A stretch of 64,000 nt of DNA from contig CANLQD010000001.1 in the NCBI GenBank assembly GCA_947493175.1, positions 1,026,748 through 1,090,747 of the forward strand, given 5' to 3'. The notes beneath the pieces are model-generated. The model ran no database searches and was not told where the DNA came from. It was given only the letters and a program-made list of their open reading frames with translations. This DNA is from an uncultured Flavobacteriaceae bacterium (lineage in GTDB: Bacteria; Bacteroidota; Bacteroidia; Flavobacteriales; Flavobacteriaceae). Numbering within the stretch: the first letter of the stretch is position 1; each line of letters starts with the position of its first letter. The translations under genes and the position numbers were made by a program. Positions 24,313-34,000 of the stretch are shown piece by piece.

Positions 24313-24750
24313 CTATTTGTTAGCTTGGACAGCGAGGTATTTACGATACTTCTTATGGTTTTTCAAATGTTTCCTTTTATTTACTACAAAATCCGAATCC
24401 TCCTCCAACGGTTCTATCATGAGGTCGATAATCTCTCCTCGCTCATCGGCACTTGCATACCAGTAAATAAGTCTGAAGTTATCACAATCCATAAAGTATT
24501 CATATATGTGACCGAAAAAATTTCCATCACCAGTTTTAAGCCAAAACACATCAATTTTTTTTCCAACACGTTCTTGCCAACTACATTTGGTCGCCAATAT
24601 TTTGATTTCATTTTCCAATCCTCTTTGAACAACAATATTTTCGTCGATAAGATGAAGTGGAAAATCTTCCGATTTGAAATCGCCAAAATTTTGCCCGTAC
24701 ATTGAAACATAGGCAAACAAATAAAGAATAAATAAAAGGATTGCTTTCAT
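24313..24750 (-). CDS. Small secreted hypothetical protein
   Basis: 145 residues from the ATG at 24750; six more codons are open upstream. It starts with a signal peptide (MKAILLFILYLFAYVSMYGQ). The mature part is mixed and polar with no known domain (DNFRLIYWYASADERGEI). It ends the series of minus-strand genes downstream of the RHS locus, 130 nt after the previous gene, and may be a further toxin-locus accessory. Function unknown. Confidence 0.6.
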   Translation of the reverse strand: MKAILLFILYLFAYVSMYGQNFGDFKSEDFPLHLIDENIVVQRGLENEIKILATKCSWQERVGKKIDVFWLKTGDGNFFGHIYEYFMDCDNFRLIYWYASADERGEIIDLMIEPLEEDSDFVVNKRKHLKNHKKYRKYLAVQANK

Positions 24751-24882
24751 CTGAATTTTAATTCTCATTTAGAAAGTATAGAAAAACTATAAAATACGAA
24801 AAAAGGTAGATACTTATTCCGTTAAGTTAACTTGTTCCTAAGCCATAAACTTCTAAATAATTCAAGTGGTCGTCATTAACTA

Positions 24883-25284
24883 TCAGTCTCCAATATCTAA
24901 AAACTTAAAATAAAGGGAGTCGCCTCGAACAATAACTAGAATAGTGTCATTACCGCTCGGTTTTACGAGTTGATAAGGGCCGGATAAATCATAGATTCTA
25001 AATTGGCGATTTAGACCAATCATGGCGGATTCAGTGGAATCAATTGTTTTGCTTACATTATTCTTAACTATCTGAAAACAATTTCCCTGAAGCACCAAAG
25101 AATCATTTATAATTACCACTCCTTTCTCCTTTTTGACATTTTTTGCAAAAATGTCAATGCTATCCGATAATTTTATGTTTCTATTCTTATAAGACAAACG
25201 GTCCATGGCGATGACGACCAGAAAAATCAAAAAAAGAAAAATCGAAATTCTGATTAAAACCCTATTCCCTTTTTTTTCTAGCAT
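24883..25284 (-). CDS. Membrane-anchored hypothetical protein, possible immunity protein
   Basis: 133 residues with one N-terminal membrane segment (VLIRISIFLFLIFLVVIAM) and an external domain (KGVVIINDSLVLQGN, then GPYQLVKPSGNDTILVIV). Not recognised. The start codon is adjacent to the stop of the RHS tail fragment, so the two were translated together. This is the usual position of an immunity gene for that tail, and membrane-anchored immunity proteins exist. The role is inferred from position alone. Confidence 0.5.
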   Translation of the reverse strand: MLEKKGNRVLIRISIFLFLIFLVVIAMDRLSYKNRNIKLSDSIDIFAKNVKKEKGVVIINDSLVLQGNCFQIVKNNVSKTIDSTESAMIGLNRQFRIYDLSGPYQLVKPSGNDTILVIVRGDSLYFKFLDIGD

Positions 25285-25285
25285 T

Positions 25286-25873
25286 TTAGTTTTTAAAAGG
25301 GTTGCTATCTGTACCGGTAGTGCCTAGTTGAATGTTGGCATCTATACCATATAACGGACTCCAGCCAATTCCATAGTTTGCACCAAAACCAATGGTGTAA
25401 GTTCCGTCTGCTATAGATGAATAAGAAGCGTGACCGCCAACACTAATTCCCACATCAACACCTAAGTCTAGCTCGATATAAGAACCTGTAAAAGAATCCA
25501 AGGTTAATTGTGACGCTTTTCCAGAGTTATAAAGACTAGTAATGCTTATCTCCCCCGATAGGGTTGGAAGCCCCAATACTGCCGCTGCCCCGTTTAGTTC
25601 TTTCGCATATGGTGCATTAGGTCCTCGTTTGAATATTATTCCACCTTTTTCAAACTCAGTCCCAACTAATGGGGATGATGTTCCGTTAATCGAAAATGCT
25701 ACTGCATCTGGACCAAAAATATGCCTTATTCTTTGAGTAATCGTTGCTGCTGCCATTCCTTCACCAAACCATCCAGCGTGAGTTCCATGATTCAATGTAC
25801 CCGAAATTAATCCATTCCTTACCCCATCCCAAAAGTTTCCCCTTTTTGGACACCACTGACAATAAAAAAGTTC
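25286..25873 (-). pseudogene. Orphan RHS C-terminal tail (displaced toxin tip)
   Basis: The frame is open from 25873 to 25286. An ATG at 25795 would give 169 residues, but coding sequence clearly continues upstream of it (KRGNFWDGVRNGLISGTLNHGTHAG, key part NFWDGVRNGLISGTLNH). That is a segment typical of the RHS region between core and toxin tip. No RHS core precedes it; the frame starts at a stop. It is therefore a tail displaced from the RHS gene when its tip was exchanged. The rest is glycine-rich beta sequence (GVDVGISVGGHASYSS, FGANYGIGWSPLYG) of an unrecognised tip type. It might still be translated from the internal ATG. Confidence 0.6.
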
Positions 25874-26199
25874 TTAACAATGACGCCCCCTAGATAAGGG
25901 GTGTATTCTAAAAAGGATTAAGCTCAAGCATTTAAAAGTGTGGCGGTTCCAATTGTGACCTTCAAGCATAGTTGGCTATTGCAAAATGCATTTCTAATAC
26001 GAAATTTCTTTCAATCACAAACTTTTATGGAAAAAGGTACGTCAATATTTAAATGACCCTATAAGAGTTTGCTCAGAGTGTTGCCCAAAGACTGAAATAG
26101 AATTTCAATTCACTTTTGATTTATAGGCAACCCTGACATATATTTATATCAATAACCACTACCGATTTTTGTTAGAATTGAACCTCGTTTCGTCATTTT
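25874..26199. other. Intergenic gap between two toxin-tail units
   Basis: About 330 nt, AT-rich, with no gene or clear repeat seen. It separates the orphan RHS tail from the next immunity candidate. Confidence 0.4.
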
Positions 26200-26580
26200 T
26201 CAGGGCAGTTTAAAGTTCCGTTTAATTGAAGCCTTATTGGCATATTTTTCTAAGTTGAAACCCACACCAGTTTGAGACTTCTCAATAAAAATAATATTTC
26301 CGATTGAAAAATCTTTTACCTTTTCGAGGTAACTTTTAAGGTTGCCTAATAAGTCATCCACTGATTCAACTCGCGTTTTTGCTTCAATAATTTTTACAAA
26401 CATATCTTGTTCCGAAATGCCACCACCCTTCAGCACCACCATTCCATACTTCCACATTTTACCGTTGCTAACTCCATGAAGAGAGACTTCATAAGGTGAA
26501 ACTTTTGGATATAAAAAATCGTTGATTTTTTGTTCCGGTTTTTCTAAATCAATAGGGACTAAAATCTTTTTAAAACTCAT
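26200..26580 (-). CDS. Candidate immunity protein for the HNH toxin tail
   Basis: 126 residues, cytoplasmic, not recognised. The sequence is a mixed alpha/beta domain (KKILVPIDLEKPEQKIN, then FVKIIEAKTRVESVDDLL). It starts 4 nt after the stop of the HNH-type toxin tail at 26585, the standard spacing of immunity genes in RHS cassettes. It is inferred to neutralise that nuclease. Confidence 0.55.
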   Translation of the reverse strand: MSFKKILVPIDLEKPEQKINDFLYPKVSPYEVSLHGVSNGKMWKYGMVVLKGGGISEQDMFVKIIEAKTRVESVDDLLGNLKSYLEKVKDFSIGNIIFIEKSQTGVGFNLEKYANKASIKRNFKLP

Positions 26581-26584
26581 GATA

Positions 26585-27103
26585 TTAAGGTCTGTAACAT
26601 CTATGTATATTAATATTTGTTAAAATATCTTTTAAAAGCATGTTCGAAGGAACATCTATTCCGCCATCAAACAATGCTTTAAAATGATCAACATGGTAGC
26701 CTGGAGGAACCTTACCACGATTCAACCACTGATTCATCCAAGAAGGGTATTTATCTGAGGTAGCAGCATCCTTCAAAAACATACTTCTTTGAGCCATGCT
26801 TCTGCCGGTTCCGGTGGTAATGTTATTTGCTTTTTTAAATAAATCCCAAGCCTTCGAAGCATCACCTCTTGATACAAACTGTCCAACTGTCATCTTTTGA
26901 AATTGATTCCAAGTAGATATGCCGTTTGAATTTTTCGGAAAAGCACGAACTCCATTAACTAAACTTTTGATTCCCTTTAGAACACTAAAGGCCTTATCAG
27001 AAGCGGGTGCCACTCCCATTGACGGATAAAACCCTTGCAACTCTCCTGTAGAATTGTCACGATACCAATCGGTATTATCACGGGTACAGAAGAACATGGC
27101 CAC
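26585..27103 (-). CDS. Orphan HNH-type toxin tail
   Basis: About 172 codons; the frame opens with GTG at 27103 and an ATG at 27097. There is no RHS core in front. The C-terminus has the HNH pattern: VPPGYHVDHFKALFDGG, then SNMLLKDILTNINIHRCYRP, with His-Asp-His and a following Asn and His. Upstream is the linker typical of RHS tails (GRSMAQRSMFLKDA). It is followed by its own immunity candidate. Such headless tails are known as stored or displaced tips that can recombine onto the RHS core. Whether it is expressed by itself is not shown. Confidence 0.65.
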   Translation of the reverse strand: MAMFFCTRDNTDWYRDNSTGELQGFYPSMGVAPASDKAFSVLKGIKSLVNGVRAFPKNSNGISTWNQFQKMTVGQFVSRGDASKAWDLFKKANNITTGTGRSMAQRSMFLKDAATSDKYPSWMNQWLNRGKVPPGYHVDHFKALFDGGIDVPSNMLLKDILTNINIHRCYRP

Positions 27104-27116
27104 ATGTAAAAATCTC

Positions 27117-27635
27117 CTATAACCTGAACTTTATATACAATTTGGGAAAACGTCCTGATAAATCCTCATCCTGCCAGTCTTCACCGGTGAGTGGATAACC
27201 CATATCATAATTCAGGTAATCGTAATAAACGTCACGCGGTAATTCTTTATCTGCATCACTACCAAATTTTATTTCGAATGCTCGATCTGTCACGTACAGC
27301 AACTGCTCTCCAGAGCTAAGATCCTGTATTTCAAAGCTTGACAAACTATCGACATTCTCAAGTAAAGCGGCAAAAAGCTCTTTTCCCTCTAGAATCAAGC
27401 GACACCGAAAGTAAAGAAAACCGTCATCGCTGGCACTTCCCTCAATCAGATACAGTGCCGCAAGTATTCCATAATCAGAAAACTGATGTAATTTCTCTCT
27501 TAGAACTTTTTCGAAACCCAAGATTTTAATCTCTGATAACCGAGACAACTTGTCGGCGATACAATCTATACGATTTTCTATGTCCCGTATTTGACGGCAA
27601 TCGTTGATAATATCCCAAAATTCTATCTCCGTCAT
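27117..27635 (-). CDS. DUF4240-domain protein (immunity-associated)
   Basis: 172 residues from the ATG at 27635, whose first base overlaps the previous stop (TGATG). It matches DUF4240: MTEIEFWDIINDCRQ at the start, a central YGILAALYLIEGSASDDGF with the conserved SDDGF, then FRCRLILEGKELFAALL. Proteins of this family often occur in polymorphic toxin loci, where they are thought to act as immunity proteins. It is cytoplasmic. It follows the Imm44-like gene directly, forming an immunity pair or small immunity array behind the RHS gene. Confidence 0.7.
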   Translation of the reverse strand: MTEIEFWDIINDCRQIRDIENRIDCIADKLSRLSEIKILGFEKVLREKLHQFSDYGILAALYLIEGSASDDGFLYFRCRLILEGKELFAALLENVDSLSSFEIQDLSSGEQLLYVTDRAFEIKFGSDADKELPRDVYYDYLNYDMGYPLTGEDWQDEDLSGRFPKLYIKFRL

Positions 27636-28036
27636 CAAATCCAATTTTGCTCGTTGAAAAATGTTTGTAAATCCCGTTTGTACGATTTCGTGTCAAAGTC
27701 GGGAATTCCATTTTCAAGAATAGCCGATTCAATGGAATCAAGGACACCCTTTAAAAGGGTTGCTCTGGCTTGTTCCTTCGTTAAGCCCTTAAAACTTTCG
27801 AAATCGACTTTCAGGCTGTATTCCAGCCTCTTTTTTGACTTAGTGTATTTAGTGCGAGGCTGAAAAAACTGGTCAAATACTGGGTCAACACAGATGAAAC
27901 CAATATAGAGTTCTTCCAAACTAAATCCATAGCTTTTTTCCGTAAGATAGTCATTAATTTCATCTGAGGTAACGTTTATTATTTCAGACTTTGGTGTTAT
28001 CTCCTCACCTATGTAATTAACTATTGCAAACTTCAT
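27635..28036 (-). CDS. Immunity protein of the RHS toxin, Imm44-like
   Basis: 133 residues. A strand-rich N-terminus (KFAIVNYIGEEITPKSE), a helix (INDYLTEKSYGFSLEELYIGF) and a C-terminal helical part (FKGLTKEQARATLLKGVLD) fit the general layout of the Imm44 family. The assignment is from pattern only. It starts 6 nt after the stop of the RHS toxin gene, so by position it is the cognate immunity gene for the GIY-YIG-like tip. Confidence 0.55.
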   Translation of the reverse strand: MKFAIVNYIGEEITPKSEIINVTSDEINDYLTEKSYGFSLEELYIGFICVDPVFDQFFQPRTKYTKSKKRLEYSLKVDFESFKGLTKEQARATLLKGVLDSIESAILENGIPDFDTKSYKRDLQTFFNEQNWI

Positions 28037-28042
28037 AATCCT

Positions 28043-31000
28043 TTATCTAAATATGCGATTTCCGGGCGGTAAAGTACCATGAGTGAAAAAGTATCCGTAA
28101 ATCTTGGATTTCTCCATAAGTTTAATTTCCCATACAGAACCAAAATGTTCCGGTATCATTTCCAAACCTAGACCAGTATTTTTTAAATAATTATCCGAGT
28201 ATCTACTAAATCCTTGGGTTGTTTCGCCATATTTCCAAACATCCCCAGCATTAAGGTAAGTAGAGCCGCCACGTACATTAGGGTAATAACCAGCTTTTCT
28301 TGCCCTTAAAGAATACTGAAAACCAGGGGTCATCAAGGCCTTTTCGACAATTCTGGCCATTTCCCTTCCCTGCTTCATCAGCAGTTCACGATTATCATAA
28401 AGGAAAACCCCGGTGGCAACAGTGTAGGCAACAGGAATCAGTACATCGTCCACTACGCCTACTCCGGTCCAGTTATCCGCTAATAAAACTAAGGAATAAG
28501 AAGCATATTCGTAAGAAGAAAAATCATATTCTTCGTTTTGACTTTCACTCTGGGTTTTTGGACCTTGATTTCCCGTAAAAGGGCCCATTGCCGGCCCTAT
28601 CTGTAGGCCTCCCATCCCGGAGGATTCAAAAAGTCCCAAATTATTCCCTGCACTGGCCGACATGTTCACAGGCATGTCCATATGGTAGACCACTGGCTTT
28701 GGACCCTCGCTACCACGACCACCAAAGAAATTCTTCACCCCTTTCCAGGTATTCTCAAAGAAGTTGCCAACGCCCCTTGCCTGTTTGCCTATCCAGTTTC
28801 CGATACCCTTACCCTGCTTTTTAATCCAATCCCATGAGCTCGCAGCACTGGCACCAACTACCGTAGCCACGTACGCCAACGTTTCCCACAGATTGCCCTC
28901 CCCTTCTTCCGTCATCTCCCCGGAGGGATCGATATACATTAACGGGTTGTTGAGCACATAGCTGTACCGATTATAGTTCTGTGTGTTGAAAGGGTCCTGT
29001 ACAAAATTATCAGGCATCAGGAAACGGTGCAGCATGGGGTCGTACAAACGGCCGTTCATATGGATCAGGTGTACCCCGAACAGGTGTTCGTGGCCCGTAT
29101 ACCCCCGGTCCAAATAGCCTCCGCTCGCAAACCCTTTGGAGAGGTCACGATCGTTCCCGTCCGTCCATTCAACAATCCGGCCCCATGCGTCGAACAGCCG
29201 TTTTTCCTTGATGTCCCCGTCCCTGTCGGTAATGGCGAGGATACTTCCCTGATAGTCCCTATGCAGGTACAGGTACTGTTCGGTAGCAGTGCCGTTACGA
29301 TGTTCCGAATGATATACGGTCGGTGCGGTATAGGCATCCCCGCCGATATAGGTCACGAAGGCAGTCTTGCCCGTATTCCGGTCCCAACTGATTTCCATAC
29401 TGCCATCCTCGGAGTAATGCCTTCGATAATCCCTACGTTCCAAATCGGTATCGGTGCCCCCGAAGAACATGTTGGCACGGCCTTCCGAGGCATTGTACTG
29501 AAAGCTGTAGGAATCCCTGCCGGCCTCTTTGATGTCTATCGGGCTCTTAAAAGCGTTGTAGCTGACCTCCTGTTGGGTATAATCCGCATAGAACGCTTCC
29601 CCGCTCTTGTTGAAATCGATACCTGTTGGTTGAAAGCCGTTGCCGCTATAGCTGAAGGTCCCAAGTTGGCTCAGTTCCCTTATCCGCCCGCGATCGTCAT
29701 AATCTTGGCTCTTGGCCCCTTCATTATCGTCAAAACTCAGCAGGCGATCCAGATTGTCGTAGGTAAAGGTCTCCTCCCAGTCGAAAAGGCTGTTCGTACG
29801 ACTTTTGAGGGTACCCCGTTGGGCATCGAAATCATAGCCCAGGGTCATCAACTCCACAGGTGAGGTGCCGATATTTTTCTGAGCCGCTATCTCGGTCACA
29901 TAGCCATAGGAGTCGTAATTGCTGTTGGTGCCAAGACCATCCCCCATGGTGGTCGCGGTTATCTGTCCCCTCGCGTTAAGGCCCGTCACTTTCCAAAGCT
30001 CCTCTCCGTCGCCGAAGTCGTTGATGTTCTTCAGCTGTCCATAGGCATAGGAGTTCCTGACCTTCACTTTGCTCGATGTACCGTTGGAGAGCAAGCGTGC
30101 CTCGTTCTCCTCGGAATCGATACGGCCAAAGGAATCATAGGTGAATTTTTTGGAAAAACGGGCATAGGTATTCGATTCTATGCTTTCACTAAGCCGCTTG
30201 AACGAATCATAGGTGTAGGTGGTACTACCTTCGTTGCCATCGGCATTGTTCAGAGTGACCTGGCTGAGCAGTTTTGAATTGTTTTCATAACTGTAGCCGA
30301 CGGTGATATCCGTACCGCCGTCACCCGTTATCTTCTTCTGCAACAGCTTGCCCACGTTCGAATATTCATACTCGGTAGTTCCTTTAGGGGTCGTTTCTTT
30401 CACAAGCTGGTCATAACTGTTGTATTCATAGGTGTAGGCACCCGCAGACGGATCGATCAATTTGGTGCGGCGTCCCCATCCATCTTGCTCGACACGTACT
30501 ATACTCCCGTTAAAATTCGAACTTTTCAAGGTCCCGTTACCATAGTATTCATAGGTGATGGTCCCTCCGGGGTCTACCGCGTTTACGATATTTCCCATCG
30601 CATCATAGGTCTTGCTAACAGTCTTGGTTCCATCATTGGCAGTAATCGTTTGCCCAGAATAGGTAATATTGGCAACTTTACCGGTGTAAGAGGTCACTTT
30701 CTCAGGCCTGCCGTACAGATCATATTCAGTAAGGTTCCACTGCGTCGGTGCCGTTCCCTTATAGGGTTCGCTGACCTTGTAGGCCCTGTCGAAGGCATCA
30801 TATTCATAACTCGTATGTACCCACTCCCCAAGCACATTGCGATAGCTCTGTTTGACCAGACGTTTCAGTGAGTCGTAAACGCTCACAGTTCCACTCTGGT
30901 CCTCATGGGTCTGGGCAACCGTGTACGAATACCCACTTTCAGTATAGCCGATATTCATGCTCTTTCCCAGGTAATCCGTTGTTTTGGATAAGCGGTCCCA

Positions 31001-34000
31001 AGAATCATAACTAAAAGTACTGGTACGCCCGTAAGGATCCGTTTGTTCTATCATGGTACCGTTGACAGGGTCGTATTCCTGTTCGACTGCAAGGCCCTCC
31101 ACATCGACACTTTTTACCAAAAAACGTCCGGAGGCATCGTATTCGTAATTCAGGTTCCTTACCGTACCTCCATAGGGAAGGGTCGTCTGCCGGACCAAGT
31201 TTCCGAAGCTATCGTACTGCATCGTACTGGTAACGAACTGGGTGCCATCACCCTTTGTCTTGATGGTCGTGGGCAGATAGCCCGTATAGGAATATTGTAC
31301 TTCATTTTCAAAGCTGTTCCCGCCGATAACGGTCCGTTCCCTTTTGTTAGTTATCCTACCGATGAAATAGGCACTTCCCGTGCCGTTGGCATACGTAAAA
31401 TCGACTCTATGGCTTCCCTGCCCGGAGTAATCGGTGGTAATGATTGTTGGATTGTTATAATCGTCATGGTCATAGCTCCTGTAGATTGCAGTCCCCTCCA
31501 AACGGTTCTGCAGGGTCTCACTTGTTTTTACGATAGTGAAAATCCTGATAGCATCCGCTCCACCGCTGTACGTAAAATCTTTTCGTAGGATATAGTCCGA
31601 GGGAATGGTATTGAAATTGACCGTATAGGGTATTTTATATGTTTGCAGGAGCACCCCGCGTAAAAGCATATAATATTTGCTGATGTTCCATATCCTATCG
31701 GCGTTGCCCGTATGCCATTCACTCTGGGCAACACCCGTAAAGCCCATAAAGCCCAACCCGTCCGCGTGGACCACCGCCCCTTGATAGGCAAATGCTTTTT
31801 TCACATCCGGTGTGCCACTTACCTGCCGTACGATTTCGGTGACGACCTTGGTGCCACGTGATACGGCTATATCGTAGTATGGGTAGACCTGCTCCAAGAG
31901 GCCCTCGTACACCGGACGGCCGTCCGACCCGTTCACCGAAGGGTCGAGGTCGTTGTAGGCAATCGAATGCAATACCCCATTGTTGGAAACGCCCCGCAAC
32001 AGCATATCCGCTCGATGGTCCTTTCGGAACCTCCATTGGAACACCCGGTTATTACTGATCGTGGCAAAATCCAAGTTATCGTTTTTCCTATCCTCGGAAC
32101 CCAGGAACACCGGAATGGGGAAATGGTTAACGTTGCCGTTGATGCTATGGTTGGTCAACAGTGTAAACTCAGGGGTCAAACCCGAGGACGGGGAAGCACT
32201 GTTCCCGTAGACCTTAAGCGTTTGGGAACCGTTAGCACCGTTGTTATTGGTGTAAGTGGTGTATTCAAGGATATCCGTTCTACCGTCCCCGTTCATATCA
32301 GTTGGGATAAGATTGTAGGTGCTCACCGGACTGGTGGCCGTCGTGGAAAGCCTGTAGGTGAACGGAAAGGTTTTTTCCGTTTTGACGAACTGTTCACCGG
32401 TAGAACGGAACATGGCGAAGTTACTACTGTCAGCACCGAACGGCAGCATAAAGTCCGTCTTACCGTCCCCGTTGTAGTCCCCTAACAGTGCCTGGAACTG
32501 CAATTTGATCCTGCTATCTGAAAAAGACCATAACAACTGAAGCGAGTTATCGCTGTTCAGGGAGTACACATATACTTTTCCCTGAGCGAACTGTAGGATG
32601 TCCGTCTTGCCATCACCATTTACGTCTCCCGTCTGTAAGGTCATATTCTCTTCCCAAGGAGCGGCCAGATTGCCAAGGCCCCTGACAAAACCAGTGGCCA
32701 GCCGGCGATCCAGATCGATGAAATAGGCACTGCCCGTGTTATAGTCGGAGTTTGTACAGGAACAGGCGCAGTCACCCACATTATTGGCCGACTGAAGGGC
32801 AAGATCCACGTTCTCCGCCGGGGTTGCATAATTGTTGCCGTCCTCGTCCTCACCGTTCGGATCGTCCCTAGGGTCGGGATCGTTATCACAACCGCTGGGC
32901 CGACTGCACCAAGTGTTGGTGTACGGTTGCGTCACCGCGACCACATCAGTAAGACCGTCCCCGTTAAAATCTCCCGAGAGGTAGGTCATGGGCGCGACCG
33001 AGAGATTATCTTGGTCGCAGTTATAATCGCTTATCCTGGTCGGTGCGGTCCATGTTTTTTCATAGTATTGGGCGGCGGGGCCATAGCTACTTTGACCGTT
33101 TATCTTGAATTTGACCTGGTTCGAACCTGAATGGGTGACCAAGGCAAAACCCTGTGCCTTGTCCAACTTGTTGGAAGCGTTCAGATAGTTTACCGGGAAC
33201 ATATGTTCAAAAGGGGACAGGTCCACTTCGCTGCCAATGTTCGAATTTCCGGACTGGTAATCCCTGAATATCCAAGCCTTGTTCCGTTCCGAACTGGTAC
33301 TGGGATAAACGATAAAATCCATTTTGCCATTCCCGGTATAGTCCAACGAGACCACCGAAGCGTTGCGCGCCTCGATATTGTTCACGTTCAGGTTGGTGTT
33401 CAACGAGGTGGAGTTTAGAAGGTTCTGGGTGTCATCATAGGAAAAGATGAGGGGACTGTGCGATTTGCTGTTGTCTCCGCTATTTTCGGTAACACTGGTC
33501 AAGCGTTGATATCCCAGATCATTGGTATCATGAGCCAGGCTGTAGCTTCGGTAGCCGACGTTTTCGCTCTTTACCCGTATCTGGGACAGTAACCAAATAT
33601 TTCGAAAGTCGACCCCGCCCACAAATGCCTGTTCCCCTCGGCCTCTCACGGTATAAAGAAACTCGATTCGATTTGGCGCGCTGCCCCCGCTTCTGTGTCC
33701 GTAGTCAATAGATGTAATACGTAGGGTATTATTGGAGGTGTTGTATCCATACTCTATGACCACACCTTGTGGGTCGGTCCAGGAGGTAATGGCGAATTCC
33801 ATACGGGAACGACTTCCGGATGTTGCACCGTATAGGGCCACGGAACCATTGGGATATTCTACCTTAAAAGAGGCAGGGCCGAACTCCGCGCCGTAAGGGG
33901 AAACCCCTTGCGAGGTAATCCGAAGGTTTGAATAGTTCTCCGTACCGTAGGTCGCCCCGTTCCCCCCATAGGTACCCGATAAAAGAATCAATCGCTGTCC

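Noticed and set aside
29027..29863. 278-codon plus-strand frame opposite the RHS gene
   Set aside because: Antisense shadow of RHS repeats; the RHS frame has clear domains throughout.
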